A stretch of 26,537 nt of DNA from Selaginella moellendorffii (GCF_000143415.4 NW_003314322.1:210103-236639); one strand, 5' to 3'; counted from the first letter of the stretch, positions 1-10,216 are shown. Numbers and translations: made by a program. The notes: generated from the letters alone by a model not told the origin.

Positions 1-317
1 AAAAAAAGGGGGTATTCGGGAGGGGTCGAAGACGGCACGCACGTTGATGGGCCAAACAGCTCCATAACACTTCTTGATTCCCCAGATAAATCCCTGCATC
101 ACAACCCAGTGATCATACAAAGATAGAAGATGGCCAATTGTATATGGCTTTAGAGTTGGTAGCATAGCTCAAGGCTGGATGGTTGCTGGTGAATTCTTGC
201 AGACTTTCACCTAGCATGCTAGGTAACTGTTATGCAGCAAGGAAAGAACATTCAGAAACTTACTTCGCGAGGAGTCAAATAATCCGGAACACCTTCTGCT
301 CGAAGTTCCTCAAGGAT
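1..317 (-). CDS. Unrecognised partial gene, two phase-compatible exons
   Basis: Two open exons are visible on the minus strand. The upstream exon (317 down to 264) begins after a CAG acceptor and encodes 18 residues, ILEELRAEGVPDYLTPRE, ending at a GTAAGT donor. The next exon starts at 93 after a GATGCAG acceptor and stays open to the window edge, containing GFIWGIKKCYGAVWP and then NVRAVFDPSRIPP. The join is phase 0 and has no stop, unlike nearly every other gene piece here. The intervening intron is about 170 nt. I do not recognise the family; the clustered aromatic and basic residues look like real protein. No start codon is visible and the gene runs off the left edge. It may be a real gene or the end of another captured fragment. 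Confidence 0.4.
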
Positions 318-735
318 CTGAAGAAAGAAACATTTAGACCATGAAAGAATACAAGATATTCCTTACTGACCCTGCCATCTTGCAAGTTATACATAAAAGA
401 TTTTGATTAGAATCCTTTCTATAATTTTAAATTTGTATAATAACTTCCTATACAGTGATAATAATTGCAACAATATGGGATATAAGAGACCATCTGCTTA
501 TATTACTTTTGTTACCAATAAAAGAAAGGGTATATACAAAGACAATGTTCCATTGTCATCAAAAGTATTTGTGGATATTGATGATCTCCAAGGTATAACT
601 ATCAATCTCTACACTAAAATGACATTATGAATTCAGACAAACAATTTGAAAAATATACATCATCACTACTGGATGATGAAAACAAACAACTAATTCTTTA
701 GGATTCATGTCACCTGTAACAGATGTCCTATCTAT
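318..735. other. No gene seen; low-complexity AT-rich intergenic DNA
   Basis: The only longer open frame (403-630 +) has a composition typical of AT-rich noncoding DNA, with no motif and no splice-flanked conserved segment. Nothing else was recognised. Confidence 0.5.
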
Positions 736-762
736 TCCAGCGGAGCTGGATTCCTTGCTAGT
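736..762 (+). mobile_element. Hairpin-CTAG signature, copy 1 (Helitron-like 3' end)
   Basis: A perfect 6-bp stem TCCAGC/GCTGGA with loop GGA (736-750) is followed by a 7-nt spacer and CTAG (758-761), then T (762). The same layout recurs in the window with the same spacer length. A hairpin shortly before a terminal CTRR with a following T is the organisation of Helitron 3' termini (established knowledge). Assignment to Helitrons is inference, as no matching 5' end was identified. Confidence 0.5.
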
Positions 763-767
763 AATAT

Positions 768-925
768 TCTAAATATAGAATAAAAGATGCCAGATGCCAG
801 ATGCCAATAGCACTTTTAAATAAAGGACCCTAGCTCCCTTGTGCTGGAAGATATAACATACCCAAGATAAATAGATCTTCTTTTCTAATTTTAGAATTTT
901 AGAAATTTTTATTGTATACAATGTT
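768..925 (-). repeat. Family A repeat, inverted copy with degenerate hairpin
   Basis: Read on the minus strand, 925 to 851 matches the DNA that precedes the hairpins at 5116 and 13621, including the AGAAGATCTATTTATCTTGG stretch. It continues into a damaged hairpin (about 850-826) in which CCAGC and GAGCTAGG arms remain. From 825 to 768 it matches the DNA after the CTAG at 19145 (TTTAAA, GTGCTATTGGCAT, CTTTTATT, TTTAGAATATT). It also carries a short triplication of the ATGCCAG motif (787-805). This copy therefore faces the intact hairpin at 736, only about 75 bp away. Confidence 0.55.
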
Positions 926-929
926 AAAT

Positions 930-3440
930 TTATCTCAACTTTGCTACTATTCATCTCCAGAGTAATACTTTGCTCTAATAATGCAATTAGATAATAATGC
1001 ATGTGTTGGGGAAGATAAAATCATTTTCTTATCATCATGAAATTTAAATTTGAGTTTGTTTTTGTTGCCTTTTCAAAAAGGTGCACAACCCTAAACACAT
1101 TCACAAGATTTCTGTCAACCTTTAAAAAGAATTGAGTTTTCACAAAATCAAAGAATTATACCAAAGAATAATAGGTTTTATAACTGGTTTGGTGAAGTTA
1201 TAAATTTAATTGTGTACTGAGTTAACTTCTTTAGTACCTGAATTGTAATGATGCCTTTAAAATTCATAATTTACTAAAGAATAATAGAATTTCTATTATG
1301 TATAATGTTTTGCATTTAAAAACATACATAAGCAAATTTATCCAGATTTCTACCAATACCAATGGCAATAGAAAATAGTTCTAGACATATTGAGAAATTA
1401 TAAATTGACCAAATCTAAGAAATGTAGAATAGCTACTTGCAACATAAGAAGATAATGTGATTTTTCTATAAAAGTTTTAATTATGCAATACTCTGAAAGA
1501 AATATTCAAACGAGATGTATTTCAAAAGAGTAAGAACATCTTTATATTTTATTTTTTGCTTCAAATACCAAATCCATTATCTCGTTCTGAACTAATAACC
1601 TTCTACAAGCCTAATATGAAATTATTATATTTTAATATTCAAATTCACTACTTGAGCTCTGCATTATTATTAAACTCACTAAGTAAGTTTATACAAATTG
1701 CTACCATATTTATATTAAACCTCACGGAAATAGAGAATGGTTCTTGGTATCTAATAAGTATAAACTATCTCATATACATACAAATATGAAATCCATTTCA
1801 TAGCGATATCTCAAAAAATATCTACCTCTTATATATTTTCTATTAAAAATTTTAAATTAAATTAATATAAACAATTAAAAAAACATATATACAACAAGAC
1901 ATATATTTAATTATTTTATTAAATTTTTTGATGATATTATATTAAAGAAAAAAATATGAATAGTTCTGTGTAACTTATCATTTTTTATTTAAGTTTTATA
2001 TTTTTGAATATAAAGATATTTTAAGTAGGTAAACATTTTAGCCCATACAGAAAGACCACTCAAAAGTACTTTCTGATTGTTATAAAGTTAATCATATATG
2101 TTGACATAATAAGTGAATGATGTTTAGCTTCTATACTAAAAGAGTAATATACATGGCATGATTTATTTTATCATTCATCTTGAAGTTAAAATATCAATAG
2201 ATTAGTAAATTTTATAGATATAGATGCAATTTTGAAAAATTGAAGCTTATCTAAATATATTTTTAAACATAATAAGAATTTATATCAATCTACTTTAAAA
2301 CATTTACAGTTTATTTAGTGAACTTATTATTTTTAATAGTTAATTCAGATAATATTCATCAGATTATATGAAATCTTCATACCATTATTACACTTTTCTC
2401 AAACACTTTTTCCACTATCTACATAAATATAAAATATTAAAACTATTTTCAAAAAAATATATAAAAGCAATATATTTTAGCTGCGATTGATATTAGTTGT
2501 AAAATGAATGTTGTAGAAAATGCTAATCTGAAAATACACTTTGAAATCATAGCAACATTTTTATTTAATTTAGAGTTATCTTTATTATTTATGTTTATTA
2601 GTAAATTCCTTAGCATTTTTTATATAATTTAATATAACTATTTCATTTTATTATTATGTATTATATTTGAATTTATCCTATAATGCTACAATTCTGATAT
2701 AATGCTACAATAATATTATAATTTATAATGAAATTTTCGTTTTCTCTAGATTAAAGTTTTATTTTTTTTATCATATATTTTAAATTTTATTAAACTTCAA
2801 TTTTAATTATGAACTATAATTGCTATAAATTGGCTATAAACTAATGTTGCAGCAATTTTCCATATATTTTTATTATTGTGAATATTCAAGTGAAATGACT
2901 GTAAAATGATGATTAACATACATTACTCCCTCTTTCTATTTTATTCTAAAACCTTAGCGATGTACTCATCAAGAAAGCTTAACATGATTAATGGAATCAC
3001 AAGTCCTCAATCATCAACCATTTTGGAGGTTCTGGTAAATATACAGGTGGTGGAATACAACCCAGCGTTCCCACTTTTTGTGTACTTTTTAAATCATAAA
3101 GTATTTGAATTCAGGCTTTTACAGCTAACAAGAGCAAAGAGAAGCAGCAGGATCCTAAGCAATGAGCAGGAAAATCTATGTGTTTGGTAATGGGTCTGTA
3201 TGGAGGCTTTTTAGAAGCATGCCTCAGCATAACCAATTGTTGTTGAGGCCCAAAAGCTAGTTCACTTGGAAGAATGTTGAGTTCTCTTCAATTCCATGCC
3301 AGGGCATGACTGTTGTCTGAATAATCACCATTTAAAACAGAATATTTATTAAGTAAATACTCTGAAAAGCCTAAAGAAATATCCCTGTCTGGCCATGAAA
3401 TATTTCATCAAGTTCAAAGCAGTAACATTGTAGTGACTCA
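930..3440. other. AT-rich stretch, no gene recognised
   Basis: The sequence is strongly AT-rich, with short open frames of low-complexity composition. A local duplication of TATAATGCTACAAT is visible at about 2680-2712. At 2130 the sequence TCTATACTAAAAGAGTAATA resembles the TC-starting 5' ends of plant Helitrons, but it is a single occurrence and is preceded by T rather than A. The part from 2906 to 3430 is less AT-rich but holds no recognisable coding signal. Confidence 0.5.
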
Positions 3441-3441
3441 C

Positions 3442-4180
3442 GTGCTAGAGACTCCTGTTAGGGAGCTGAATATCACATCACCAAGAATAAGAGAATACTT
3501 TTCAACTTCTTGTAATACAAAAGTGCAGTCGAATTTACCACCATGGCCAGCAACATCAATCAAAACACTAAAGAAAATCTGCACAATGAAAATCAAGTAA
3601 ACACACAAAATGAAATTAGATCGCAAATCATTACCTCATCTGGTTTCACATGTTCTTCCTTCATGTCATTGTAGATGGAAAATGACTGCTGCATGCATGA
3701 ACAGCTGCTGTATAAGGCTCCGGGGATCCTCGGATTCCACGCTTGTGCATCATGGTGTAAACTACGGAGTTTCCCTGAAAAATTTAGCTGTCACAACAAA
3801 GCCACAGAAATCATAAAAACCACTTACATCTCCTGCTTTTGAGCATGCGTCTATGAGCAAACACATTATGGCATGATTTGGATCTATAAGACTTTCAGAC
3901 TTCAACTCTGTGAAGACCTCGAATGCTCTTTTCACTGCTCCTGACCGAAGCTTTGATTAGCTACTTGAAAATGATTCAATCGGATTTTATTTTCTGTCTG
4001 ACAATGGATTACATAAAGTTGCTGCTAATTGTTGAATCAAATGGCATAAACCTTTGAGAGCATGATCCTGTAAATTCCAAAAGCAATAGCGAGTTCGCCA
4101 GTTCGGGTGCAGCCATCGATGATTGCTCCATATGTAAGAAAGCTGGCTTCAACACCAACACTTTCCATTTCACGGTAAAC
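3442..4180 (-). pseudogene. MRL1-like PPR protein fragment, frameshifted
   Basis: Four exon pieces on the minus strand align in order with the C-terminal half of land-plant MRL1, a chloroplast PPR protein needed for rbcL mRNA stability (family recalled, not searched). The exons are 4180-4052 (43 codons, with TYGAIIDGCTRTGELAIAFG), 3950-3828 (41 codons, with GAVKRAFEVFTELKSES), 3774-3635 (GIRGSPEPYTAAVHACS, then after a frame break SFSIYNDMKEEHVKPDE) and 3578-3442 (FFSVLIDVAGHGG and FSSLTG). Donors and acceptors are mostly canonical, and introns run from about 50 to 100 nt. The frame break near 3690 also removes the few residues expected between the two halves. The segment expected between exons 1 and 2 is missing too. 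Both gene ends are absent: no N-terminal half upstream of 4180 and no following PPR motifs below 3442. Best read as a decaying fragment. Confidence 0.75.
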
Positions 4181-4445
4181 CTGCACTATAACCGAGTTAC
4201 TCCAATGAAGGACAGGACCAAAATTTCTTGCTTGAAAGAGAAGATCCATCTTCAGAGCTGTTGAACAATGTTGAGATTAGTGTAGTACAAATCATGCAGT
4301 CTGGCTTACAACCAGCTTGTTTCAGCGCCTAAAAAGCTCCAAAACCCCTACACTTGGCATCCCATGTCATGTCAAAACAACTACTTCAAAGCCTTAAAAA
4401 AATGCTTAATACCATTCACGTTGCAGCAAACTGAAAGAAGCATAT

Positions 4446-4737
4446 TATATCAACAGTCCCTTTGCATAATCAAGCTATGTACTCGACATAAACCATGGAG
4501 CCTATAGGTGGCCTGTCACAAGTCATCTCTTCTCCTCCAGTAATCCTGCTAAGCAATAAGCAACAAGTAAGCAATGCAAAGCTTACACCATATCATTCAC
4601 TGTTAACTTTCACAAAGGCTGGCTTAAATTCCATGCTTGGCAGACTCTGAATCACGTAAATATGTGGTAGTTATTCTCTCTGTCCCAGTAGAGAATTTTC
4701 CTCCTCTTTAGTGCTACTGATATCAGATATAAAATCA
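4446..4737. repeat. Dispersed direct repeat R1, copy 1
   Basis: About 290 bp here match 16477-16772 in the same orientation, with many substitutions and small indels. Shared blocks include CCATGGAGCCTATAG, TTGGCCTGTC-like DNA, GCAACAAGTAAGCAAT, AAAGCTTACACCATATCA and, at the right end, GAATTTTCCTCCTCTTTAG with GTGCTACTGATATCAG. Both copies stop being alike just after that motif. No coding signature was recognised. It is probably an old mobile-element or segmental-duplication remnant. Confidence 0.75.
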
Positions 4738-5036
4738 GGTGTGTGTGTGAGAGAGAGAGAATTTACAGTGGATTGCCACTTCACTCTTTTGTTTTTTATT
4801 TTTTCTCATCTAGAACATTTTACTCTTCCCTCACTGCACCAAAAAGGCTTGCAATTTTCAAAAGCAGCGTGTGAAGGTACAGTTGAATACCCATTCTTTG
4901 TGTGGGTGGCAGCAATGTGATAATGTGCGTAGGCATCTCCCCCAGAGAGGAGTGCCTCCACCCACTAGGTCCTGGTGGTTCCACAGCGCCCTGCAGGGAA
5001 GACCTCCCTCATTACACACACACACGAATTTTTTTT
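4738..5036. other. Spacer with small simple repeats, no gene recognised
   Basis: It holds a short GT/GA run (about 4739-4761) and a CA run (about 5016-5026). The GC-richer piece between them (about 4920-5010) is open on both strands, but neither translation shows a recognisable family. Confidence 0.4.
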
Positions 5037-5141
5037 TTAACCTTGTAAACAATCAAAATGTCTAACTTTGTCAAATTAGAAACGAAGATCTATTTATCTT
5101 GGGTATACTATATCTCCCAGCGGAGCTGGGGTCTTTGCTAT
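5037..5141 (+). mobile_element. Family A repeat with hairpin-CTAT signature, copy 2
   Basis: A perfect 15-nt hairpin CCCAGC-GGA-GCTGGG lies at 5116-5130, followed by the 7-nt spacer and CTAT (5138-5141). The preceding 80 bp match 13541-13620 and the reverse of 851-925. CTAT instead of CTAG may be decay of the terminus. The hairpin is also inside the inverted repeat shared with 21345-21680. Confidence 0.55.
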
Positions 5142-5450
5142 AATAGTACTACACAATAGGAATAAAGCAGGTAGGTAGAGAACAAAAACAAGTGCCCACA
5201 CCTGGACATATTCTATAGCAAGGAAAAAAGCTATTTTGATTCACTAAGATCAAGGTACAGTTCAGTATAGTACTTTTTTCTTTTATAAGTACAGAATTTT
5301 TTAAACTCTTACAGATTCGAAAATTCATGGCCTCTATTGTGGCAAGAAACTGTGCTGTTGGGATCCAAGGCAGTCCTCCTACAAACACCAGATAAAGTAA
5401 TAATATCACAAATTATAAATACTAACCTGTAGCCAGCAACTTTAGTCACT
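5105..5450 (-). repeat. Dispersed inverted repeat R2, copy 1 (contains an intron-bearing gene piece)
   Basis: The reverse complement of this segment matches 21345-21680. Read on the minus strand both copies share GTTGCTGGCTA, a 55-nt intron-like stretch with GT start and TGTTTGTAG end, and then an exon-like block from GAGGACTGCCTTGGATCCC through CAGAGGCCATGA to ATCTGTAAGAGTTTC. An AT-rich tail follows and then the hairpin. In one frame the block reads FVGGLPWIPTAQFLAT in both copies, but the family is not recognised. A third, shorter copy of the TGTAAGAGTTTCAAAA part is at 11549-11612. The retained intron suggests duplication as DNA, not via RNA. Confidence 0.75.
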
Positions 5451-5540
5451 ACTTTATTTACTTTTAACTTTATAGTATATCTCTTATTGTGTGTACTATA
5501 TACCATCTTTGTAAAACAGAATCATCAAACTCTTTATTTA

Positions 5541-7060
5541 AAGTTGCTATTTTGGCATCGGCGTCACATATTCCATTTTTCGAATATCCATTTTTACTTA
5601 TGGCAGATGCTCTCAATTCAACGATCCAGATTTGTGACACTCCAAAGCAATGGTGCGGATTGTTACATGGTGGCAAAGAGCTTGGTTTTAGGTTTAAGAA
5701 ACAGTTAATATGGCTGTCCGTATCTGGAGCATATTGGATGCTAAAATTTTATTGTGGGAGAAGAAGCGCATCGGATGAGAAGTAGAACTTTCCCGTCCCA
5801 TATACTGTACATCCAAGACCTCAAGAAGAAGGTGACATCAGAGGTGATTTTTGTTTCAGAATTTCTGGACGATACAGGTATTGCTCAGAAGAAAAAACAA
5901 ATTTACTGCTTCTCTAGGTACTCTAACATTCAAGCGAATCCAGGGTGCCTTGCAGCATTTTTCCAGTCCAGTGAAGCTGATCAATGGCATCGCAACAAAA
6001 TCCAGTGAGTTTTGTTTTAGAAAAAAAAATGACTACCATCTTTGGATATGCCTGTACAGCTTGCTTTGTGTAGCTCTAGGAGATGTAGTCGAGGTTCTGG
6101 TTGGAATAGGTGGAGAGGCAAGAGCTCAGGCTGGGAAGCAACATCCTTGGAAGCTCTCCAAACAGGATCCGATTGATGCACATGTCTGCCTGGGTGGAGG
6201 TGCGCTCTCTGTTCCTCATTACCAGAGCTCACTGCCACAGATTCTGGAGAGTGCAAGAGACTGTTGGACTTCCAGGGAGTAGTTAGTGGAAAAGGTAGCT
6301 GACCTGTTTCATCACTTTGTTTCATTTCTGTGCTGCTGCAGAGTGACAACTTGCACACCAAGATAGAGGAGGATGAGAAAGAGAAGCTGTAGAAAAAGCA
6401 AGCCCACATCCCATCTCTGTGGCCATGTGTCTGAATCCATCTGTGCTGCAGGGAAGAGGAACGTCAGCTCCAGAAGAAGAAAAAGAGATGAGCAAAAGGC
6501 CCTTCCTGTCTGTCATTTTTGGACGAGGTTGACAGTGACACTGATGAAAGGGAAATGACAGCGATGAAGGCGAAATTGACAGCGCTGGTATGGTTTGGCA
6601 GCTTCAATCAAATCCAGTAAAAGATGAGAGGTGGCAGATGAACAGAAAAATAAAAAAACTGGGCAAGTTTGGGATCTCACCAGTATGGGGAAGACTGGGT
6701 AATGCTTTGCGTGTTTGTGTTTTTTCCAACCATGCTGTTCGTGATTCCAGTGGAAGTTCTCGAAGGCCAACTTAATCTTTTGAGAGTCGAGCTAGGAGAA
6801 GTTCACTCACAAAGCTCTTGGGAGGAAAGAGGTGGATCAGATGCCATGGTAAACACGTAAACCTCCTATTTTCTTTCATTTTTTCCTTCAGGAATTCCAT
6901 CTCTTGTTGCCAAGCCGCTGGGGTGTAGGGAATTAAAATGCCTGATTTGGTAAATTCATGAAGCCTTGTTCCGCTTTTCCTGACGAACACTGTAGGTACT
7001 CCAAAGGCCTCAGCTACGATTCTATACTGGACTGGGACAGCAACGCTGCTTCTTGATCTT
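5541..7060. pseudogene. Unrecognised exon-like remnants
   Basis: The region has more coding-like composition than its flanks, but no open frame with a recognisable family. Pieces worth recording are an ATG at 5600 (MADALNSTIQICD, +); a plus-strand stretch about 5875-6005 (FKRIQGALQHFSSPVKLING); a charged plus-strand stretch about 6440-6580 whose frames read EEERQLQKKKKR, LSFLDEVDSDTDEREM and KAKLTAL with a stop between; and a minus-strand stretch about 7035-6885 reading RIVAEAFGVPTVFVRKSG then LHEFTKSGILIPYTPAAWQQ. The 5541-5575 start resembles the DNA after the CTAG at 19145. These may be several small captured pieces. I assign no function. Confidence 0.35.
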
Positions 7061-7253
7061 CCTCACATTCGTTATTATTCTTCTCAGAACTAGGTAGCCA
7101 CAATTTTCACTAAAATCTAAAACAAGCACTGACTAAAGTCACGCAGATCCGAGTTCATTAAAAATCCTGGACCGCATAAGGTGCTGGTATAGTAGCATAA
7201 AAAAAGTTTTTATGATGCTAATCAAAATCTCTCTCTTTTGCACTTCTTTTTAG

Positions 7254-8552
7254 GTGAAATTTATTCTTTTTTCTGACACAGAAGAGCGTGCATTTCCATT
7301 CAGAAGAGAAGCGGCCAAGAAGGACTCTGAGTTGATGTCTTTCGGATGTGTTTTGTGGAGGCAAGAGGAAGCTTCAATTTTGAAAAGCCGGTAGTTTTAG
7401 TGATAATCACGTGAATTGATTCATGCTTTTGCGTGTGGAGCAGGTTTGGATTAGAGTTGGCACCGGCAGTAGTTTTCATCAAAGATCCAGGTGTCCAGCC
7501 CATAACTGTTTATGGTAAAAATCTTCTTTTCGGCAGCTTTGAGATAATTTCTTTCACTTTGCGGGTAAATTGCAGGTAAATTGCGTGACTCCTTCATGGA
7601 AACTGTGGAAGAACATAAAGTTCATGGTAAGTAGTATGTAGGCTCTTCCTCCTTTTGCTATCTTTTGAATTGCAATTTGATGTGCGTGCTTTTATTTCTT
7701 CCTCAGCTGCAAAGCATCACGGCTTCCAAACTTGGATGTGATCCCGCGGACTTCTCTGCAGCTGGAAAAGATGTAGAAACATGGTACTGCATTGTGGTTG
7801 CTGGAAGGCCTGGTTTTCAGCTTGATCAACTCTGCAGTGTAAGATTTTCTTTCTTGTTGTTTCTAGCTGACGAGTTTCTCATTTTAGACGATGAGAATTG
7901 TGCAAGATGAGCTCATGTAAGTGAGGACATTGATAGCCAAAATTTTGCTGCTGCCACTGCATACAAAGACAAGCATTTGAGCCTATCATGGCTTGACGGC
8001 GAAATGTAAAAGGTGGATACTTATATAGCTCGCTGGTTAATTAATCCTTGTTTTTGTGCAGAAATTTTGCTATTACTGCCTCCCTTCTGAACCCGTCCAT
8101 GAGACTTGCAGGCCGTACCAAGTGCAAGACGTGGCAAGAATTTTGATGATACGTTTTAGAAGAGATCCAACATCAAAAGCCGGTGGTGAAGAGAATCAAT
8201 ACCTGGTGGCGTTTGAATTATGAGGAGCCAGATTTAGCATCAATGCTTATTGCTCCATACAGTGATGCAAATGAAATCTCAGAGGTTGGTTGGTTGGTTT
8301 CATTTAGACTTTTTTCTCTTTTCTTTGTTATACCAAAGAGTTTTTCTGCAGGTTTTATCGTGAATTTCTAATAGTGTTCATGATGGCGACACAAATGAAA
8401 TTCCATTCTTTGTAAGTGTTGTGGTGTTTTGAAAGTTTGGAGAACTCTTGACTGTGGGATTTTGTTAGAATACTAAGTCGATGCCTGCGTTAATACCCGA
8501 GGAGCAAGCAGTCTTGATGCTCTCTTCAACACGGAATGCTGTGAGGGAATGA
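7254..8552 (+). pseudogene. 3' half of a plant DnaJ/thioredoxin-like protein, with stops and frameshifts
   Basis: A series of exons resembles the C-terminal half of a plant family that I recall as DnaJ-related with a thioredoxin-like region (recollection, not searched). Visible pieces are 7254-7390 (FILFSDTEERAFPFRR, SFGCVLWRQEEAS), 7444-7514 (LELAPAVVFIKDPGVQP), 7576-7626 (KLRDSFMETVEEHKVH), 7707-7838 (LQSITASKLGCDP, WYCIVVAGRPG), 7888-8012 (TMRIVQDEL, HLSLSWLDGEM), 8062-8284 (KFCYYCLPSEPVHETC, EEPDLASMLIAPYSDANEIS), 8375-8411 (VHDGDTNEIPFF) and 8469-8552 (ending TGA). Damage includes a frame break after DEL (about 7917), a TAA where the family has Gln after GEM (8006-8008), and a one-base shift just before EEPDL (about 8217). 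AATAAA lies at 8564, so the native 3' end seems present. The N-terminal half, including any J domain, is absent or unrecognisable. Confidence 0.55.
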
Positions 8553-8563
8553 GGAGATTTATA

Positions 8564-8569
8564 AATAAA
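8564..8569 (+). promoter_or_regulatory. Possible polyadenylation signal AATAAA
   Basis: AATAAA lies 12 bp after the terminal TGA of the DnaJ/thioredoxin-like fragment, where a genuine 3' end would put it. The surrounding DNA is AT-rich, so chance occurrence is possible. Confidence 0.35.
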
Positions 8570-9016
8570 AGTTTGTTTAGAAATTACAGATTGTGCATGT
8601 TATTAGCTTCTATGCACTATTTGGCAGAACAAAAAGGGAACACTACATTTAATAGAGTATGCATGACTGTAAGCTTTTAATTTTGTTGATGTTTCTTGTA
8701 AAAAAAATTATAAATTGAGCTAAAGGACAAAAGAAAATGTAATTCAAAATAAAGATATTACATAAACAATAAAAAATTAAAAAAATATTTTAGAAGAAAC
8801 TAAATTTTCTTTTCAGGATAAGAGCTTCAAATAGACTTGTTACATAGTTAGAGAAATTTTTCTTAGAGTTCATATTAACTTTCTTTCTAAGCATTATTGG
8901 TTGTACAAAACTTTTGGTTCCATACTAGAGGGATGGCTGGCTGGATCCCTCCTGGGTTGAGAGGGAACAAGGCCCCATAGTACTAGCAATCACAACTTGA
9001 ACAGATGTGTAGGAAG
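8570..9016. other. AT-rich spacer, no gene recognised
   Basis: Composition turns AT-rich right after the preceding fragment. A CTAG followed by T occurs at 8983 on the minus-strand reading, but without the hairpin. Nothing else was supported. Confidence 0.4.
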
Positions 9017-9212
9017 CTGGTATATCTATCACATGTAGCCATAAAGATTCGAAAACTACAACAACTTTTGCTTGAAGCACTTGAAAAGAATGTGGTAGAC
9101 AGCAACAAACCTGTACAACGTCGTGAACAGCCGGATGTCTGCCGGAGTGAGCGAGTTGCCACACAAAAATCTCAAGCACTGAAGGTGTTTCTCAACAGTT
9201 TCGAGTTGTTCC
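9017..9212 (-). pseudogene. Glutathionyl-hydroquinone reductase (Xi-class GST) C-terminal exon, nonsense-bearing
   Basis: Starting at an AG acceptor (exon from 9212), the minus strand reads EQLETVEKHLQ, then LRFLCGNSLTPADIRLFTTL, then VAVYHILFKCFKQ. This is the helical C-terminal domain of the ECM4/glutathionyl-hydroquinone reductase family, which reduces glutathionyl quinones using glutathione. The FLCG..LT.ADIRLF.TL motif followed by VY..HFK is its hallmark. After KLL there is a TAG. Then FSNLYGYM is followed by TGA TAG and IYQ where the family has YMRDIYQ, so two adjacent codons are now stops. The catalytic Cys lies in the missing N-terminal domain. About 30 bp upstream lie SERINC-derived sequences in the same orientation, so the two fragments share one intron-like junction. 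Confidence 0.8.
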
Positions 9213-9241
9213 CTGTATTATAGAATTAAAAATGAACAATT

Positions 9242-10032
9242 TTAGAATGGATTAGCAATGGGTTTAAAGAAGATAGCAGAAAAAGAGATGCTAAGAGATA
9301 GCGAGCTCTTGATAAAGAAGAGATTGAGCTTGCAATCTTGATAAGCAGGATTGAACCACTTACACAGATATCCCAAGAAAACAAAAGTCGTGATGTAGCA
9401 CACTAAGGACACAGCAAGCAAGGCATTATACCTGTGAAGTGTGCATCTTGTTCTATGTATAAAAGGTAAAGAAACGAGGAAGAACATTACCAGAACTGAC
9501 TCTCTTTGGCAATCCATGCAGCATTCCAGTTGTATGTTGAGAGTCTTCCTGCCAGAAGAACAAAGAAACTATGGTTATAAATCCAAGAGAAAAGCACTAG
9601 ATTTACTGTCAGCATCCACAATGTCATTGGGAAGAAGGATGAGGCAAAGCACAGTGAGACCAGACCAGACGATAAGAGCTTGATCATTCAGTTGCCACGA
9701 TGCCAAGAGTCCCTGTGATTGCTTTGGTACTTCCCAAAGCTCTCATGTGTAGAACAGCTTGTGTGCCAAACAAATCCTTGCCAGGCGAGTAAGGGAAGTG
9801 ATTAATCCCTGGAAGCGAAAAAAAAGTAGGTGTTGTTGCAAATCACAAGAACTTACACGGGATTTTCTCACGTGAGGTCATGCAGCATCCATGCGAGCAG
9901 CAAGGAGAGTGCGAAGAGGCTGCAATACCCGATTCTTGCCAATCGGCAAGAGATGCTGCTCACTAATCCCTCACAAGCCTGGCAAGCGTAAGCTGTGCAG
10001 CTGGACGCTAGACAAAATGTCGCCCACATCAT
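9242..10032 (-). pseudogene. SERINC (serine incorporator/TMS membrane protein) pseudogene, 5' two thirds
   Basis: The minus strand carries a plant-type SERINC, a multi-pass membrane protein family linked to serine-containing lipids. Exon 1 (10032-9857) starts MMWATFCLASSC and includes CRLARIGYCSLFALSLLLAW, followed after a small frame break by EKIP and a GTAAGT donor. Exon 2 (from 9808) reads INHFPYSPGKDLF and GTQAVLHM. A further piece about 9690-9590 gives SGLVSLCFASSFF and, in another frame, LPNDIVDAD. Exon 9548-9491 reads YNWNAAWIAKESQF. Exon 9431-9242 reads YNALLAVSLVCYITTFVFLG, WFNPAYQDCKLNLFFI. The QFW/Y splice phase is intact. Several frame breaks, an in-frame TGA near 9684 and loss of the last third (LPASVISLYC-type segment onward) mark it as a pseudogene. 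The first ATG pair was taken as start because CxAC-type residues follow it as in the family. Confidence 0.8.
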
Positions 10033-10216
10033 CAGATGCTCGCTGGATCAAGAAGCAAAACCTTAGAATTTGATTACATTGTCCCTCGCTTTAGATTTTT
10101 TTTTATAACACTAATGCCATGTTGTTCTGTTGTAGATTTTCTATCGTTACAGAACTGAAAGGCAGAGAGTTTATGGTTGCAGTATTCTTGCAGTGATCTG
10201 GGTGGGATAAAATCCT

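Noticed and set aside
736-850. Hairpins as terminal inverted repeats of a MITE
   Set aside because: Most copies are in the same orientation and not paired at a constant distance. No flanking target duplication was seen.
5116-5130. Hairpin as a bacterial-type rho-independent terminator
   Set aside because: There is no T-run directly after the stem, the context is eukaryotic, and copies share a fixed distance to CTAG/CTAT instead.
6017-6409. 130-codon minus-strand frame
   Set aside because: Serine- and phenylalanine-rich composition arises from the reverse of an acidic/basic plus-strand stretch. No motif.
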